From an uncultured Granulosicoccaceae bacterium (GTDB lineage Bacteria > Pseudomonadota > Gammaproteobacteria > CALCKW01), in contig CALCKW010000002.1 in assembly GCA_937965695.1 (NCBI GenBank), positions 186,001-250,000 on the forward strand: a DNA stretch of 64,000 nucleotides. Reading direction: 5' to 3'. The notes under the pieces were generated by a model. The model saw only the letters and a program-made list of their open reading frames with translations, made no database searches and had not been told where the DNA came from. Numbering within the stretch: position 1 is the first letter of the stretch; the number at the start of each line of letters is the position of its first letter. Below are positions 9,551 to 18,090 of the stretch, in pieces. The translations under genes were made by a program, and so were the position numbers.

Positions 9551-11179
9551 GTGCCAACAACTAAGAGCCAGCGACACATCCAAGGCTGGGCGAATGCCCT
9601 ACCGGGACTGTTGCTGGCTTTTTTAATGTTGATTTTAATTGCTAGCATTTTGTTTTTGTTGGCAAACAGTCAAACAGGGCAATTGCAATTGCCCTCCCGC
9701 ACTTGGCAAACCGTACGGATATCGACGGTGCAAGCCTTACTTTCCGTTGCTTGCTCACTTGGCATTGGAATCGCCCTAGCTTGGGCACTTAGCCATCGCC
9801 GAAATTTTCTGGGCCGATCTTTACTGCTGTCTTTACTGTCCGCTAGTTTGGTTCTACCTACGTTGGTGATTGTACTGGGCTTGGTCAGTGTATTTGGTCG
9901 TGCGGGTTGGGTCAGCCAATTGCTCGCACAGCTGGGTAGCGATCTGCGACTTAATATATATGGCCTTACAGGTATTGTACTGGCACACAGTTACTTTAAT
10001 GGCGCTTTTGCTGCACGGCAATTGCTATTGCAGCTTGAAACTATTCCCGCAGAAAAGCGTAAGCTCGCCCACAGTTTAGGCTTTACCGCTTGGCAACGAT
10101 TTCGTCTTTTGGAGTGGCCCGCGATCGTCCACTCGCTGCCAACTTTAGCTTGCACCATATTTTTACTCTGCTTCACCTCCTTTGCCATCGTCTTGGTGCT
10201 CGGTGGTTCTCCTCGTTACAACACACTAGAGGTTGCCATTTTCGAGGCCTTAAAGCTCGACTTCGACCCACCTCGAGCGGTGGCGTTAGCTTTATTGCAA
10301 TTGACTATTTGTGCAGTTTTAGTGCTACTGGCCAATCTGTTTCGCAGTCGCTCGTCAGCTGTTGCCTCGGGCGCGATACCCAGCTGGCCGCAACCCAAAG
10401 CGCAACGGACTTCGCAATGGCTAGTCATTGTTCTCGCGTGTCTCATGCTCTTGTCCCCCCTCTTGGCGATTTTTCTGGACGGGCTGGGCGCCGATCTCTC
10501 TCGCTTACTGCTCGACCCATTGGTTCAAAAGGCAATCATGACAAGTGTGGCTTTTGCTTCTTTGTCCAGTGTGGCCGTTGTGCTTATCGCTATAGCCGTC
10601 GTGCGAACCCAAGTGGCGCTTTCGTCATCACTGCAATTGGGCCTGAAGCGCTGGGCCACTTTTTTGCGCGCCAGTATCGGGTTCTCTGCCACCTTGTATC
10701 TGGCAGTGCCTTCTCTCGTTTTAGGCTTAGGTTTTTTCATGGCGGCTAGGCAGCTGCCGGGTAAACTAGAACACTGGGCATGGATCGCGTTGATTGTTGC
10801 AAACGTGTTGATGGCGCTTCCCTTTGTGTTGGCCTTGCTGATGCCAACCGCCTTGAAAGCAGCGACACGTTACGATCGCCTAGCCTACAGTTTGAATCTG
10901 CGAGGTTGGCAGCGCTGGTGTCACGTCGAATGGCCATTGCTGCGGCGTTCGCTTGGGCAGGCAACTGCCTTGAGTTTTTGCTTGTCGATGGGTGACCTAG
11001 GTGTCATCGCCCTTTTCGGCAATAGTGATCTCACCACACTACCTTGGCTTTTGTATCAAAAAATCGGGTCGTACCGCAGCCAAGACGCGGCCGGTATTGC
11101 GCTCATTTTGTTGGTTTTAACCTTGAGTGTTTTCAACCTGATCCCCGCCCTATTTAATAGGAGTTCCAATCGTGCTTGA
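9551..11179 (+). CDS. thiP: Thiamine ABC transporter permease ThiP
   Basis: 542 aa from a GTG start. It is a fused double permease with about twelve membrane segments and two BPD_transp_1 halves. Each half carries an EAA-type cytoplasmic loop that contacts the ATPase (LGFTAWQRFRLLEWP near residue 178 and LNLRGWQRWCHVEWP near residue 452). Length and two-domain layout are those of ThiP. Its 3' end overlaps thiQ by 8 bp, indicating translational coupling. Control is presumably by the TPP riboswitch ahead of thiB. Confidence 0.92.
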   Translation: MPTTKSQRHIQGWANALPGLLLAFLMLILIASILFLLANSQTGQLQLPSRTWQTVRISTVQALLSVACSLGIGIALAWALSHRRNFLGRSLLLSLLSASLVLPTLVIVLGLVSVFGRAGWVSQLLAQLGSDLRLNIYGLTGIVLAHSYFNGAFAARQLLLQLETIPAEKRKLAHSLGFTAWQRFRLLEWPAIVHSLPTLACTIFLLCFTSFAIVLVLGGSPRYNTLEVAIFEALKLDFDPPRAVALALLQLTICAVLVLLANLFRSRSSAVASGAIPSWPQPKAQRTSQWLVIVLACLMLLSPLLAIFLDGLGADLSRLLLDPLVQKAIMTSVAFASLSSVAVVLIAIAVVRTQVALSSSLQLGLKRWATFLRASIGFSATLYLAVPSLVLGLGFFMAARQLPGKLEHWAWIALIVANVLMALPFVLALLMPTALKAATRYDRLAYSLNLRGWQRWCHVEWPLLRRSLGQATALSFCLSMGDLGVIALFGNSDLTTLPWLLYQKIGSYRSQDAAGIALILLVLTLSVFNLIPALFNRSSNRA

Positions 11180-11822
11180 GCTGAATCAACTACGCTATCG
11201 GCATCCAAAAAATAGCACCGACAATAACGAGGAATGGAGTTTCGAACTGCAAGCCCTTCCGGCATCTGTCACAAGTATTGTTGGCCGCTCCGGTTGCGGA
11301 AAATCCACACTTTTGGAGTTGATCGCCGGTCTACTGCAACCGAGTTCCGGTTCACTGACTTGGTGCGGGCAAGATCTGCTCACACATGCAGCAGGCGAAA
11401 GACCTATCAGTTTATTGTTTCAGCAACACAATCTTTTTGACCACCTTAGCGCGCTTGAAAACGTCCTACTTGGTTACCGGGGCAAGGCAGATCAACTAGC
11501 CAGGAAGGCCGCCAGACAAGCGCTGGAAGAAATGGGCTTGTCTGAACATGTGCATGCGCGTGCGGGTCAGCTGTCCGGTGGTCAGCAACAACGTGTCGCG
11601 TTGGCTCGCACCCTATTGCGCCGCAGTGAAATTGTTTTGTTAGACGAACCATTTAGTGCGCTGGATGACGATACTCGACAATCAGCTTGGCCATTAGTGC
11701 GTGCCTTAGCTGATAAACACAACTGCTGTGTTTTAATGGTGACTCACGACACACGCGACAGTGCCGCTGTCGCCGACAGGGTTTTGCGTATTTTCGATGG
11801 TGAAGTATCCGCACTCAGTTAA
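11172..11822 (+). CDS. thiQ: Thiamine ABC transporter ATP-binding protein ThiQ
   Basis: 216 aa from a GTG start inside the end of thiP. Walker A is GRSGCGKST, the Q-loop is in LLFQQHNLFDHL, the ABC signature is LSGGQQQRVALARTL, Walker B is IVLLDEPFSALDD, and the switch histidine is in MVTHDTRDSA. The short single-domain form is typical of ThiQ. It powers thiamine import through ThiP. It is the last gene of the operon; no clear intrinsic terminator was seen immediately downstream. Confidence 0.92.
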   Translation: MLELNQLRYRHPKNSTDNNEEWSFELQALPASVTSIVGRSGCGKSTLLELIAGLLQPSSGSLTWCGQDLLTHAAGERPISLLFQQHNLFDHLSALENVLLGYRGKADQLARKAARQALEEMGLSEHVHARAGQLSGGQQQRVALARTLLRRSEIVLLDEPFSALDDDTRQSAWPLVRALADKHNCCVLMVTHDTRDSAAVADRVLRIFDGEVSALS

Positions 11823-12010
11823 CAGCTCTGTCTTTTGTCTGCAAGGGAATGAACGGATGCAACCAGCGAAAATAGACATTGTCAGATTAATTGGGCAATT
11901 CAATCGGGCGCATACTTGATCCCCTCGTTGCAAACAGCGACACTGATGGCTACAGAGAGCGATGTAGATGCATCGCCTGCCTTGACGAATAAAATGAGGA
12001 CTTCTCTATC

Positions 12011-12343
12011 ATGCGAGTACAAGTGATAGCCTTTGTATGCTTGGCACTTAGCACCGCCGTAACAAAGGCTGCTGATGGTCCAGACTATTGGCGAGTGACC
12101 GGTATTGCCGAAGGTGAAGAGCTCAATATGCGACGCGGCCCCTCGGTGCAATTTGGTATCAGTATAAAACTGCCTCACGACACTGACCAGCTTTTGAATC
12201 TGGGCTGCCACCCTGAGTTCGGCCAAGAAGAATGGGAGCTGCTCGACAAAAAAGAAAGGCAATTGGCCAAAGACATGCGCTGGTGTCGAGTCATGCATCA
12301 AGGCCAAACCGGCTGGATTTTCTCTCGTTACCTCAAGGAATAA
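12011..12343 (+). CDS. Secreted SH3-domain protein
   Basis: 110 aa. A signal peptide (residues 1-20, ending AVTKAAD) precedes a bacterial SH3 domain: WRVTGIAEGEELNMRRGPSV at the start and WCRVMHQGQTGWIFSRYL at the end. Two cysteines (GCHPEF and RWCRV) could form a periplasmic disulfide. Bacterial SH3 domains often bind cell-wall peptides, but no enzyme domain is attached here. It ends 26 bp before the HAD gene, so the two may be cotranscribed. The function is unknown. Confidence 0.8.
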   Translation: MRVQVIAFVCLALSTAVTKAADGPDYWRVTGIAEGEELNMRRGPSVQFGISIKLPHDTDQLLNLGCHPEFGQEEWELLDKKERQLAKDMRWCRVMHQGQTGWIFSRYLKE

Positions 12344-12369
12344 CAACCCTTGCCCAACTAGGACAAACC

Positions 12370-13044
12370 ATGGCTTTTACACTGGCGTTTGATGTATACG
12401 GTACGTTGATCAACCCTCACGGTGTCGTCACAACACTCGAATCGATGGTGGGCGAGCGAGCTCCTCTGTTTTCGCAAACATGGCGAGATAAGCAACTCGA
12501 ATACAGCTTCAGACGCGGATTGATGCAGCGCTACGAGAATTTTTCCGTGTGTACCGCACAAGCGCTAGACTATGCCTGTTCACACCTAAATGAGCCGCTG
12601 ACGGTCGAACAAAAGCAAATTTTACTGGCCAGCTACGGTCAACTACCGGCCTATGACGACGTGATCAGTGGTCTCGATCAATTACAGCAGGCAGGCCACA
12701 GGCTCTTTGCGTTTTCTAACGGCAGCGCAGAAGCAGTCGATGGCTTGTTGCGTCACGCCAAGATACGCGACTATTTTGAAGGCGTTGTCAGCGTCGACAC
12801 CAAAAAAACTTTTAAGCCAAATCCGGTGGTCTACCAACATTTTCTAGACAGTACTGGTAGCAATGCCAGCAATGCCTGGTTGATTTCTAGCAACCCTTTT
12901 GACGTTTTTGGTGCCATAAATATTGATATGCGCGCTGCTTGGATTCATCGCAATGTCGACACAATCTACGATCCATGGGATATCGAGCCGACCTTCACAG
13001 CGCAGCGTCTTGATGCGCTTCAAGAGCAATTCGAGAAATTCTAA
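12370..13044 (+). CDS. HAD-family hydrolase, haloacid dehalogenase type II-like
   Basis: 224 aa from the ATG at 12370; the longer frame from 12232 overlaps the SH3 gene and is unlikely. Motif I is AFDVYGTLINP (nucleophile Asp), motif II is FSNGSAEAVDGLL, the motif III lysine is in KKTFKPNPVVYQ, and motif IV is LISSNPFDVFGA. These match S-2-haloacid dehalogenases (EC 3.8.1.2), which hydrolyse 2-haloalkanoates. Many members annotated this way have other substrates, so dehalogenase activity is a family-based guess. Confidence 0.83.
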   Translation: MAFTLAFDVYGTLINPHGVVTTLESMVGERAPLFSQTWRDKQLEYSFRRGLMQRYENFSVCTAQALDYACSHLNEPLTVEQKQILLASYGQLPAYDDVISGLDQLQQAGHRLFAFSNGSAEAVDGLLRHAKIRDYFEGVVSVDTKKTFKPNPVVYQHFLDSTGSNASNAWLISSNPFDVFGAINIDMRAAWIHRNVDTIYDPWDIEPTFTAQRLDALQEQFEKF

Positions 13045-13262
13045 GTAGTTCGTTGTGGACCGCGAGCAATCCTAAGCTGTGCGGTTTCCTCTGCATAACG
13101 GGCGAACGCCCTGAGTGGCAAAACTAAATGCGTTCCAGTAGAAAGTTCAGCCATAGTGGCTACCTCGAGCACAACAGATGTCGACGAGGAACCTTTCCCA
13201 TGACACAATTCTACGATTATGCCGATAGCATCTGCTAAGAACACACAAGAAGATTAGTCAAC

Positions 13263-14075
13263 ATGTTCACCTATTTGAACCCTGCAGTGCGCGAGCGCTT
13301 GATCCGCGATGGCAAACTAGTTCGCTTCGACGAGCAAGGTCAATTACTAGACCCTGACAACAAAGCGCCCAGTACCAATGCGGCCATCAATTTGATAGGC
13401 CCGATTCCATTACCTATTGATCTGCCGTCCATCAAAACAACGGTGCAGTGGTACGCGGCAGTGCGCAGCAGCGAGCTATCGCAGGTGGAAGCATTAGCCT
13501 CTGACCTGAAGCAAGACAACAACCAACACCTCTTTGCTCATTTGGTTTCCTCTATGGCAGTTAATTGTGTGTTGGTCGTTGGCGAGCCAAGTGAGAACCC
13601 GCTAGTCCGCGTACACTCCAACTGCCTCACTGGCGATGTATTTGGCTCCCAACGCTGTGATTGTGGACCGCAATTGGACGCAGCAATCAGACGTATACAT
13701 GATGATTCCAACGGTGGTTACTTGGTCTATATGTCCGGACATGAGGGTCGCGGTATAGGCCTGTGGGCAAAAGCGGCGACCTATTTGCTACAGGATGCGG
13801 GCGAAGACACCTATCAAGCCAATCGCAGTTTGGGCTTGCCCGACGATTGCCGCGATTTCAGCGATGCCGCCAGTTTGCTCAAATATTTTATCGGCAACAA
13901 ACCGTTGCGGCTATTGACCAACAATCCCAAAAAACTAAAAGATCTCGCTGAATTTGGCTTTGAGTTCATCACCGCCGTTAAGCATGTTGCTTCAGTGGGC
14001 GAGTGGAATCGCAAATACCTCAGTGCTAAACGAAGCTGGGGCCATCGTCTAGATGACGAAGACCTATCAGGATAA
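13263..14075 (+). CDS. ribA: GTP cyclohydrolase II
   Basis: 270 aa. Opens the imidazole ring of GTP to give the pyrimidine precursor of riboflavin. The core RVHSNCLTGDVFGSQRCDCG supplies the three zinc-binding cysteines. SGHEGRGIGLWAK carries the catalytic arginine region, and LLTNNPKK is the conserved guanine-pocket motif. It is longer than E. coli RibA (196 aa) because of an N-terminal extension of roughly 70 residues. No DHBP synthase domain is fused. The 218 bp upstream shows no FMN riboswitch that I can recognise. Confidence 0.88.
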   Translation: MFTYLNPAVRERLIRDGKLVRFDEQGQLLDPDNKAPSTNAAINLIGPIPLPIDLPSIKTTVQWYAAVRSSELSQVEALASDLKQDNNQHLFAHLVSSMAVNCVLVVGEPSENPLVRVHSNCLTGDVFGSQRCDCGPQLDAAIRRIHDDSNGGYLVYMSGHEGRGIGLWAKAATYLLQDAGEDTYQANRSLGLPDDCRDFSDAASLLKYFIGNKPLRLLTNNPKKLKDLAEFGFEFITAVKHVASVGEWNRKYLSAKRSWGHRLDDEDLSG

Positions 14076-14115
14076 AAAAGACACGATTTCTCTTTTAAGT
14101 CTCTACTAAACTAGC

Positions 14116-14766
14116 TCAACGCCATGCAAAGCTAGGTTGATCATAGTGAGCCACCCGAGTCTGACGCCCACGCAACACCACTTCTCTAAACTGGTAGAGC
14201 AAGGCGGCGGTGGGCGAGTACATATCGGTGCCTATTGAAGGCAATTTCGACAACAGTACAGGCCGGTTTATTTCCACTCCTTCTTCAAAGTATGGAATGG
14301 CCTCGCTATCGAGTTCTGACAATGGAACTCGGTACAGTTCGGCCACCTCGTTTTCGCTTAAGGTAAGCTCTGGTTGAGCTCCGCCCCAATAAACAAAAGG
14401 ACTGATACAGAAGCCTGAGCGCGTGCAGTAGTCGTCTAATCTGCCTAGATAGGCAGATAGTGGCAACGCCAAGCCCAATTCTTCATGTAACTCTCTGCGC
14501 GCTCCATTTTCAGCACTTTCGCCCTCGTCCACCTTGCCACCCGGCAACGCAAACTGACCCGCGTGCTTTCCCAACTTAGAAGTGCGAAGTGTGAGCAACA
14601 CACCTGCTTCACCGCTTGATAGACCCACCACCACAATAGCCACAGCAGCCTCTCGCAGATGCACTGAATCAGCTTTTACTAGCTTAAAAGCATCGAGTGA
14701 AGCCTGCATGCTATGCCGCAGCTCTTCATCGTACTGCCAAACTTTCATATGCCAAGCACCACACAT
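14116..14766 (-). CDS. NUDIX hydrolase, CoA diphosphatase type
   Basis: About 210-216 aa; the ATG at 14748 (MKVWQYDEEL) is a plausible alternative start. The NUDIX box GKVDEGESAENGARRELHEE (continuing LGL) fits GX5EX7REUXEEXGU. The block LLTLRTSKLGKHAGQFALPGG just before it is the UPF0035-type motif marking coenzyme A pyrophosphatases (NudL-like). The expected reaction is hydrolysis of CoA or acyl-CoA to 4'-phosphopantetheine and 3',5'-ADP. It is a single gene, convergent with ribA, with a degenerate dispersed repeat upstream. Confidence 0.85.
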   Translation of the reverse strand: MCGAWHMKVWQYDEELRHSMQASLDAFKLVKADSVHLREAAVAIVVVGLSSGEAGVLLTLRTSKLGKHAGQFALPGGKVDEGESAENGARRELHEELGLALPLSAYLGRLDDYCTRSGFCISPFVYWGGAQPELTLSENEVAELYRVPLSELDSEAIPYFEEGVEINRPVLLSKLPSIGTDMYSPTAALLYQFREVVLRGRQTRVAHYDQPSFAWR

Positions 14767-14874
14767 TGGTGAAAACAGACGGTTTCTATCTGAAAGACAC
14801 TTTTCATCTTTTGGGCAGTTGCCTTATAAAAATGAACGTTAAATCAATATGCATTTGCGCTGGCCGACTGGAAC

Positions 14875-15037
14875 TCTAGGGAGAGTCAGATATACACCAG
14901 TCTTAAGCCGGTGTGTAATTTTGGACTCTGCAAGGCGCTTATCAACGGCCGTAGCGGTGCTATTGGCAAGACTCGCCGCGCGGCTGGGCCAAACTCAGCC
15001 ACTCTACGGCGCGAGTATAGATTAGGGCTCAGGTTCC
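14875..15037 (+). repeat. Dispersed TIR element, copy B (degenerate)
   Basis: About 163 bp. The left end TCTAGGGAGAGTCAGA is conserved, as is the middle (CTGCAAGGCGCT, CGGTGCTATTGGC, GCGCGGCTGGGCC) and the right inner segment CTCAGGTTCC. The final CCTAGA of the right terminus is lost. It lies between the NUDIX gene start and the end of the chemosensory operon and is the most diverged of the forward copies. Confidence 0.65.
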
Positions 15038-15199
15038 AATGCAAATGAGCATTTATACAAACTATAGAATACCCGATCCACGTTCACTTCTTCTAAAAGT
15101 TATGGGGAATAAAATTTCAAAAGCCAGAGAGACAACTTTAGCATCCGAAGAGACGGGATATCTCTTCATACAGAAATAATCTGGTGGTGGACTTTATAA

Positions 15200-15224
15200 A
15201 ATAACCATTGGTGGAATGGCTATT
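15200..15224 (-). terminator. Probable terminator of the chemosensory operon
   Basis: AATAACCATT (15200-15209) and AATGGCTATT (15215-15224) form a 10-bp stem with one mismatch and a 5-base loop. Read on the minus strand, it is followed at once by TTATAAAG-type A/T-rich sequence. It lies 30 bp past the stop of the triple-CheW gene. Confidence 0.5.
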
Positions 15225-15254
15225 TAGTTCACCCTTACGTTTAACGGGCAATAC

Positions 15255-16763
15255 CTAGGCGGCTTTTGCCAAAGGCTCTGAAAGGTTTTGGTCTATCGGA
15301 GCTTGACTCAAAACTCTGGAAATCAATGAATCAAAGTCCAATGACAATACAACTTTAGAGTCGTGCATGATCGTCTCAAGAGCATCTTCTTTGAATGCCT
15401 CTGAAGCGCTGCGTAACATCGCAACAGGAGTCTTGTGAACAGACCCTTCTTTCGTACTAAAAATATCAAGCACTGAATCCACCATCAATGCCAAATAAAC
15501 ACCTTGGCTCTGTACGATGAGAAGCTTCTTCTTGGTTTCTGCAGGTGCAGCCTCTAATTCATACAGCGCACGTAAATCCACAATAGAAACAAGCGTCTTC
15601 CGAAGATTGAACATACCTTTTACATAAGAAGGACCAAGCGCAATTGGAACAATTTCTTCTGGCATTTCAATTATTTCAACAATAGAGCTCACCGGGAGTG
15701 CAAAGTTGAGCCCCACGTCGACCATAAGAAAAGTCTGGGAGCGCTGACCTGCTTGCTCAGCAGCCGCACGATCTCGCTTGTAAGCATTGCCATCCGCTAT
15801 TGCCGCTACAGGAGCAGTTACTTCAGGAACAGCATACAATTTTTTATGGTCTATCATGCTAATATCTGACTCCGAAGAATCTGAAATGCAGCCTAGGCAA
15901 TACGAACCCGTCTCGTTTTTAAACTGCGGTAGTAGTTGCATGGTATCCAAAAAATATTCAATGATACTATCTATACGATCCACCAAAAAACCTACCGGCT
16001 GATCACCTATATTGGCAATGACGACTCGCTTTGAACTTTGATCCAACTCGCTACTTCGACTGCCGTTGCACAATACCGAAAAATCAATAACTGGTAAACT
16101 TGTGCCTCGGAGTTCAGCTTGGCCAATACACGTTTTTGAGTTGATGCCGCTAGAAATAATTTCCGGTAAAGAGATTATTTCTCGGATGGCATCTATGCCG
16201 AAACCGTATCGAATACCTGACGAGTAAAAAGTGATGCATTTACTTTTTGCTCTTAGTCGATGGGCATTCTCCTGCGAAACCCCATCGTTTTTTTGCAATG
16301 GCAAACGCTCCAGACCAACAAGATAACGTGCATCGAGTATCTGGATCATACGCTCCCCTTGGTCCAGAGAAATCGTGCCGCTAACTGGGCTGCGAGACTC
16401 TGCACCCGCACCGCTATACTTAAAACCTTTTAGCTGTGTATCTTTGATTCGCAAAACTTCAGAGGTTGAGTCGAAGAGTAAACCCATGCGAATACCATCG
16501 ACCAAGAGTATGGCAATACAGCTTTCTCGGCCCATCTCCCCACCAGTACTTTTAAACAATGCTCTTAGATCGACAACGGGAATAATGGAATCTCGCAGAG
16601 AAAACAAACCCAAGAAGTAAGTAGGTGAGAGCGGAACAGAAGGCATTTCGTTTTCATAGCGAACGACTTCCTGCAGCTCATGCGCGTTAATCGCAAACTC
16701 AACCCCATCAGAAAGAAATGAGCCGTATATATCTCCTTGCCTATTCGTATCGCTTTTATTCAC
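15255..16763 (-). CDS. Triple-CheW-domain coupling protein
   Basis: 502 aa made of three CheW-like domains at about residues 10-155, 175-315 and 340-490. Each shows the CheW pattern: a YFLGLFSLRDSIIPVVDLR-like block in domain 1, AELRGTSLPVIDF in domain 2 and YVKGMFNLRKTLVSIVDLR in domain 3. CheW domains join receptor tips to the CheA kinase; three in tandem could act as a scaffold for array assembly. It is the last gene of a tight operon: its start overlaps the cheD stop by 4 bp. No CheA kinase is encoded in the window. Confidence 0.85.
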   Translation of the reverse strand: MNKSDTNRQGDIYGSFLSDGVEFAINAHELQEVVRYENEMPSVPLSPTYFLGLFSLRDSIIPVVDLRALFKSTGGEMGRESCIAILLVDGIRMGLLFDSTSEVLRIKDTQLKGFKYSGAGAESRSPVSGTISLDQGERMIQILDARYLVGLERLPLQKNDGVSQENAHRLRAKSKCITFYSSGIRYGFGIDAIREIISLPEIISSGINSKTCIGQAELRGTSLPVIDFSVLCNGSRSSELDQSSKRVVIANIGDQPVGFLVDRIDSIIEYFLDTMQLLPQFKNETGSYCLGCISDSSESDISMIDHKKLYAVPEVTAPVAAIADGNAYKRDRAAAEQAGQRSQTFLMVDVGLNFALPVSSIVEIIEMPEEIVPIALGPSYVKGMFNLRKTLVSIVDLRALYELEAAPAETKKKLLIVQSQGVYLALMVDSVLDIFSTKEGSVHKTPVAMLRSASEAFKEDALETIMHDSKVVLSLDFDSLISRVLSQAPIDQNLSEPLAKAA

Positions 16764-17242
16764 TGGATTTCACTCGCCGATAGTTTAGGAAAAAGCGTAA
16801 TGTCGTATGCTCCCGTACTGCCATCTACAATGATCTGAGAGGCGAATTGATCAGCACTTTCCAAATGACGCAAATTCACGTTGTGTTTATCCAGATGCGT
16901 TCTCGCAGCATCCAGGTTGTTTGGACCAATTTTTTGGGCGTTGGCATTCCCAAACTCTTGCAACATTGTCGCTCCCCCAACAACAACCGCGTCTAACTGA
17001 AACCTGTCTCTTCCATGGTTGTCCATTGCCGCCAACATCATCGGAATAGCATCACTTACATATTTTGCATTCAGCACAGTATTAGGTGTTGAAGGCTCCG
17101 CGAGCAGACAATGGCTAAGCGCGTATATTTTCTTTTTTTTCCAAAATATCGCAATACCTACGCAAGATCCGAGAATCGCTTTTAGCTGATCTTCTCCGTG
17201 TGTGATGCGCATAACACCAATTCGAGCAACCTGAGTGGCCAT
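16760..17242 (-). CDS. cheD: CheD chemoreceptor glutamine deamidase
   Basis: 160 aa. The catalytic cysteine is in LKAILGSCVGIAIF (about Cys27), the partner histidine is in YALSHCLLAE (about His43), and the VVVGGATML strand and GPNNLDAARTHL region are family-typical. CheD converts specific receptor glutamines to glutamates and in some species interacts with CheC. Here it sits between cheR and the triple-CheW gene, with 8 bp to cheR and a 4-bp overlap downstream. No cheC or cheB is seen nearby. Confidence 0.88.
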   Translation of the reverse strand: MATQVARIGVMRITHGEDQLKAILGSCVGIAIFWKKKKIYALSHCLLAEPSTPNTVLNAKYVSDAIPMMLAAMDNHGRDRFQLDAVVVGGATMLQEFGNANAQKIGPNNLDAARTHLDKHNVNLRHLESADQFASQIIVDGSTGAYDITLFPKLSASEIQ

Positions 17243-17250
17243 AAAGCGTT

Positions 17251-18090
17251 CTAACCTGGTTTTTGATAGATGAATGGTTTAATAAATTTGAAATTTGTGT
17301 CTAAGGTATTGAGAGACTCTGATTCACCAAGCACCAATATCCCGCCTGGTTGAATTGAATCGTATACTCTACTGAGAACTTGTTCCTGGTCTCTGTCAGT
17401 AAAATAAATGAGAACATTTCGCAGCATCACCAGATCAAAGTGATTTTTAAAAGGCGGTTTTTTAAACAAATTATGTTGTTTAAACTGCACACTCTCTTTG
17501 ATCTTAGGTATGATATTGAAGCACTCACCGTGCTCCACAAAATAACCTAATAAAGCTTCAGGCCGCCCCACTTTAAGTCGACTGATTGTTCGACCTTGAT
17601 AGCTCCCCTCTTTCGCCTTGGCAACCACATCAGTAGAAATGTCACTGGCCAAAATTCGCATCCGAAGTGGAGCTGTCCTACCAACATTGAACATATCGCA
17701 TGCCATCGCTAGCGAGTATGCCTCTTCGCCTGTAGAGCCGGCAGCCGACCACACTTGTCTAGCTGCTTTGGGTTTGTCGGCCCATTGCTCAAAAAGATCC
17801 TCTTCCAGATAACGCCATATACGAGCGGTTCTGAAAAAGCTCGTCTCATTGGTCGTAAAAGCATTGGTAAAATGCTCATACTCAGCTGGCTGCTTTTCTA
17901 GATAATCCAAGTAGTCCGACGGATTATCAATGTCGACAGCTCTCAATCGTCGGCGCAGTCTCGATTCGATCATTTGGGTCTTTCCCGCGTCGATCGAAAT
18001 ACCACTTCGTTCGTGCACGAGATTGATCACTTGATCGACCACCGGTTGTGGCCACTCAACGTCTGCATTCTTTGAAATATTCTGGTTCAT
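17251..18090 (-). CDS. cheR: CheR chemoreceptor methyltransferase
   Basis: 279 aa with the two-domain CheR layout. A helical N-domain (RSGISIDAGKTQMIESRLRR, then FTTNETSFFR) precedes a SAM-binding domain with WSAAGSTGEEAYSLAMAC (the GxxGEE loop) and LRNVLIYFTDRDQEQVL. It methylates receptor glutamates for adaptation. The start codon overlaps the receptor stop (TAATG), showing tight coupling with the receptor gene. Confidence 0.92.
   Translation of the reverse strand: MNQNISKNADVEWPQPVVDQVINLVHERSGISIDAGKTQMIESRLRRRLRAVDIDNPSDYLDYLEKQPAEYEHFTNAFTTNETSFFRTARIWRYLEEDLFEQWADKPKAARQVWSAAGSTGEEAYSLAMACDMFNVGRTAPLRMRILASDISTDVVAKAKEGSYQGRTISRLKVGRPEALLGYFVEHGECFNIIPKIKESVQFKQHNLFKKPPFKNHFDLVMLRNVLIYFTDRDQEQVLSRVYDSIQPGGILVLGESESLNTLDTNFKFIKPFIYQKPG

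Noticed and set aside
13211-13240. 12-codon leader-like frame (MTQFYDYADSIC) before ribA
   Set aside because: Too short to support without comparison; no accompanying attenuator structure seen.
13041-13244. 67-codon reverse frame upstream of ribA
   Set aside because: It overlaps the end of the HAD gene and the ribA promoter region; no ribosome-binding site and no recognisable sequence features.
13045-13262. FMN riboswitch before ribA
   Set aside because: The conserved FMN aptamer blocks are absent.
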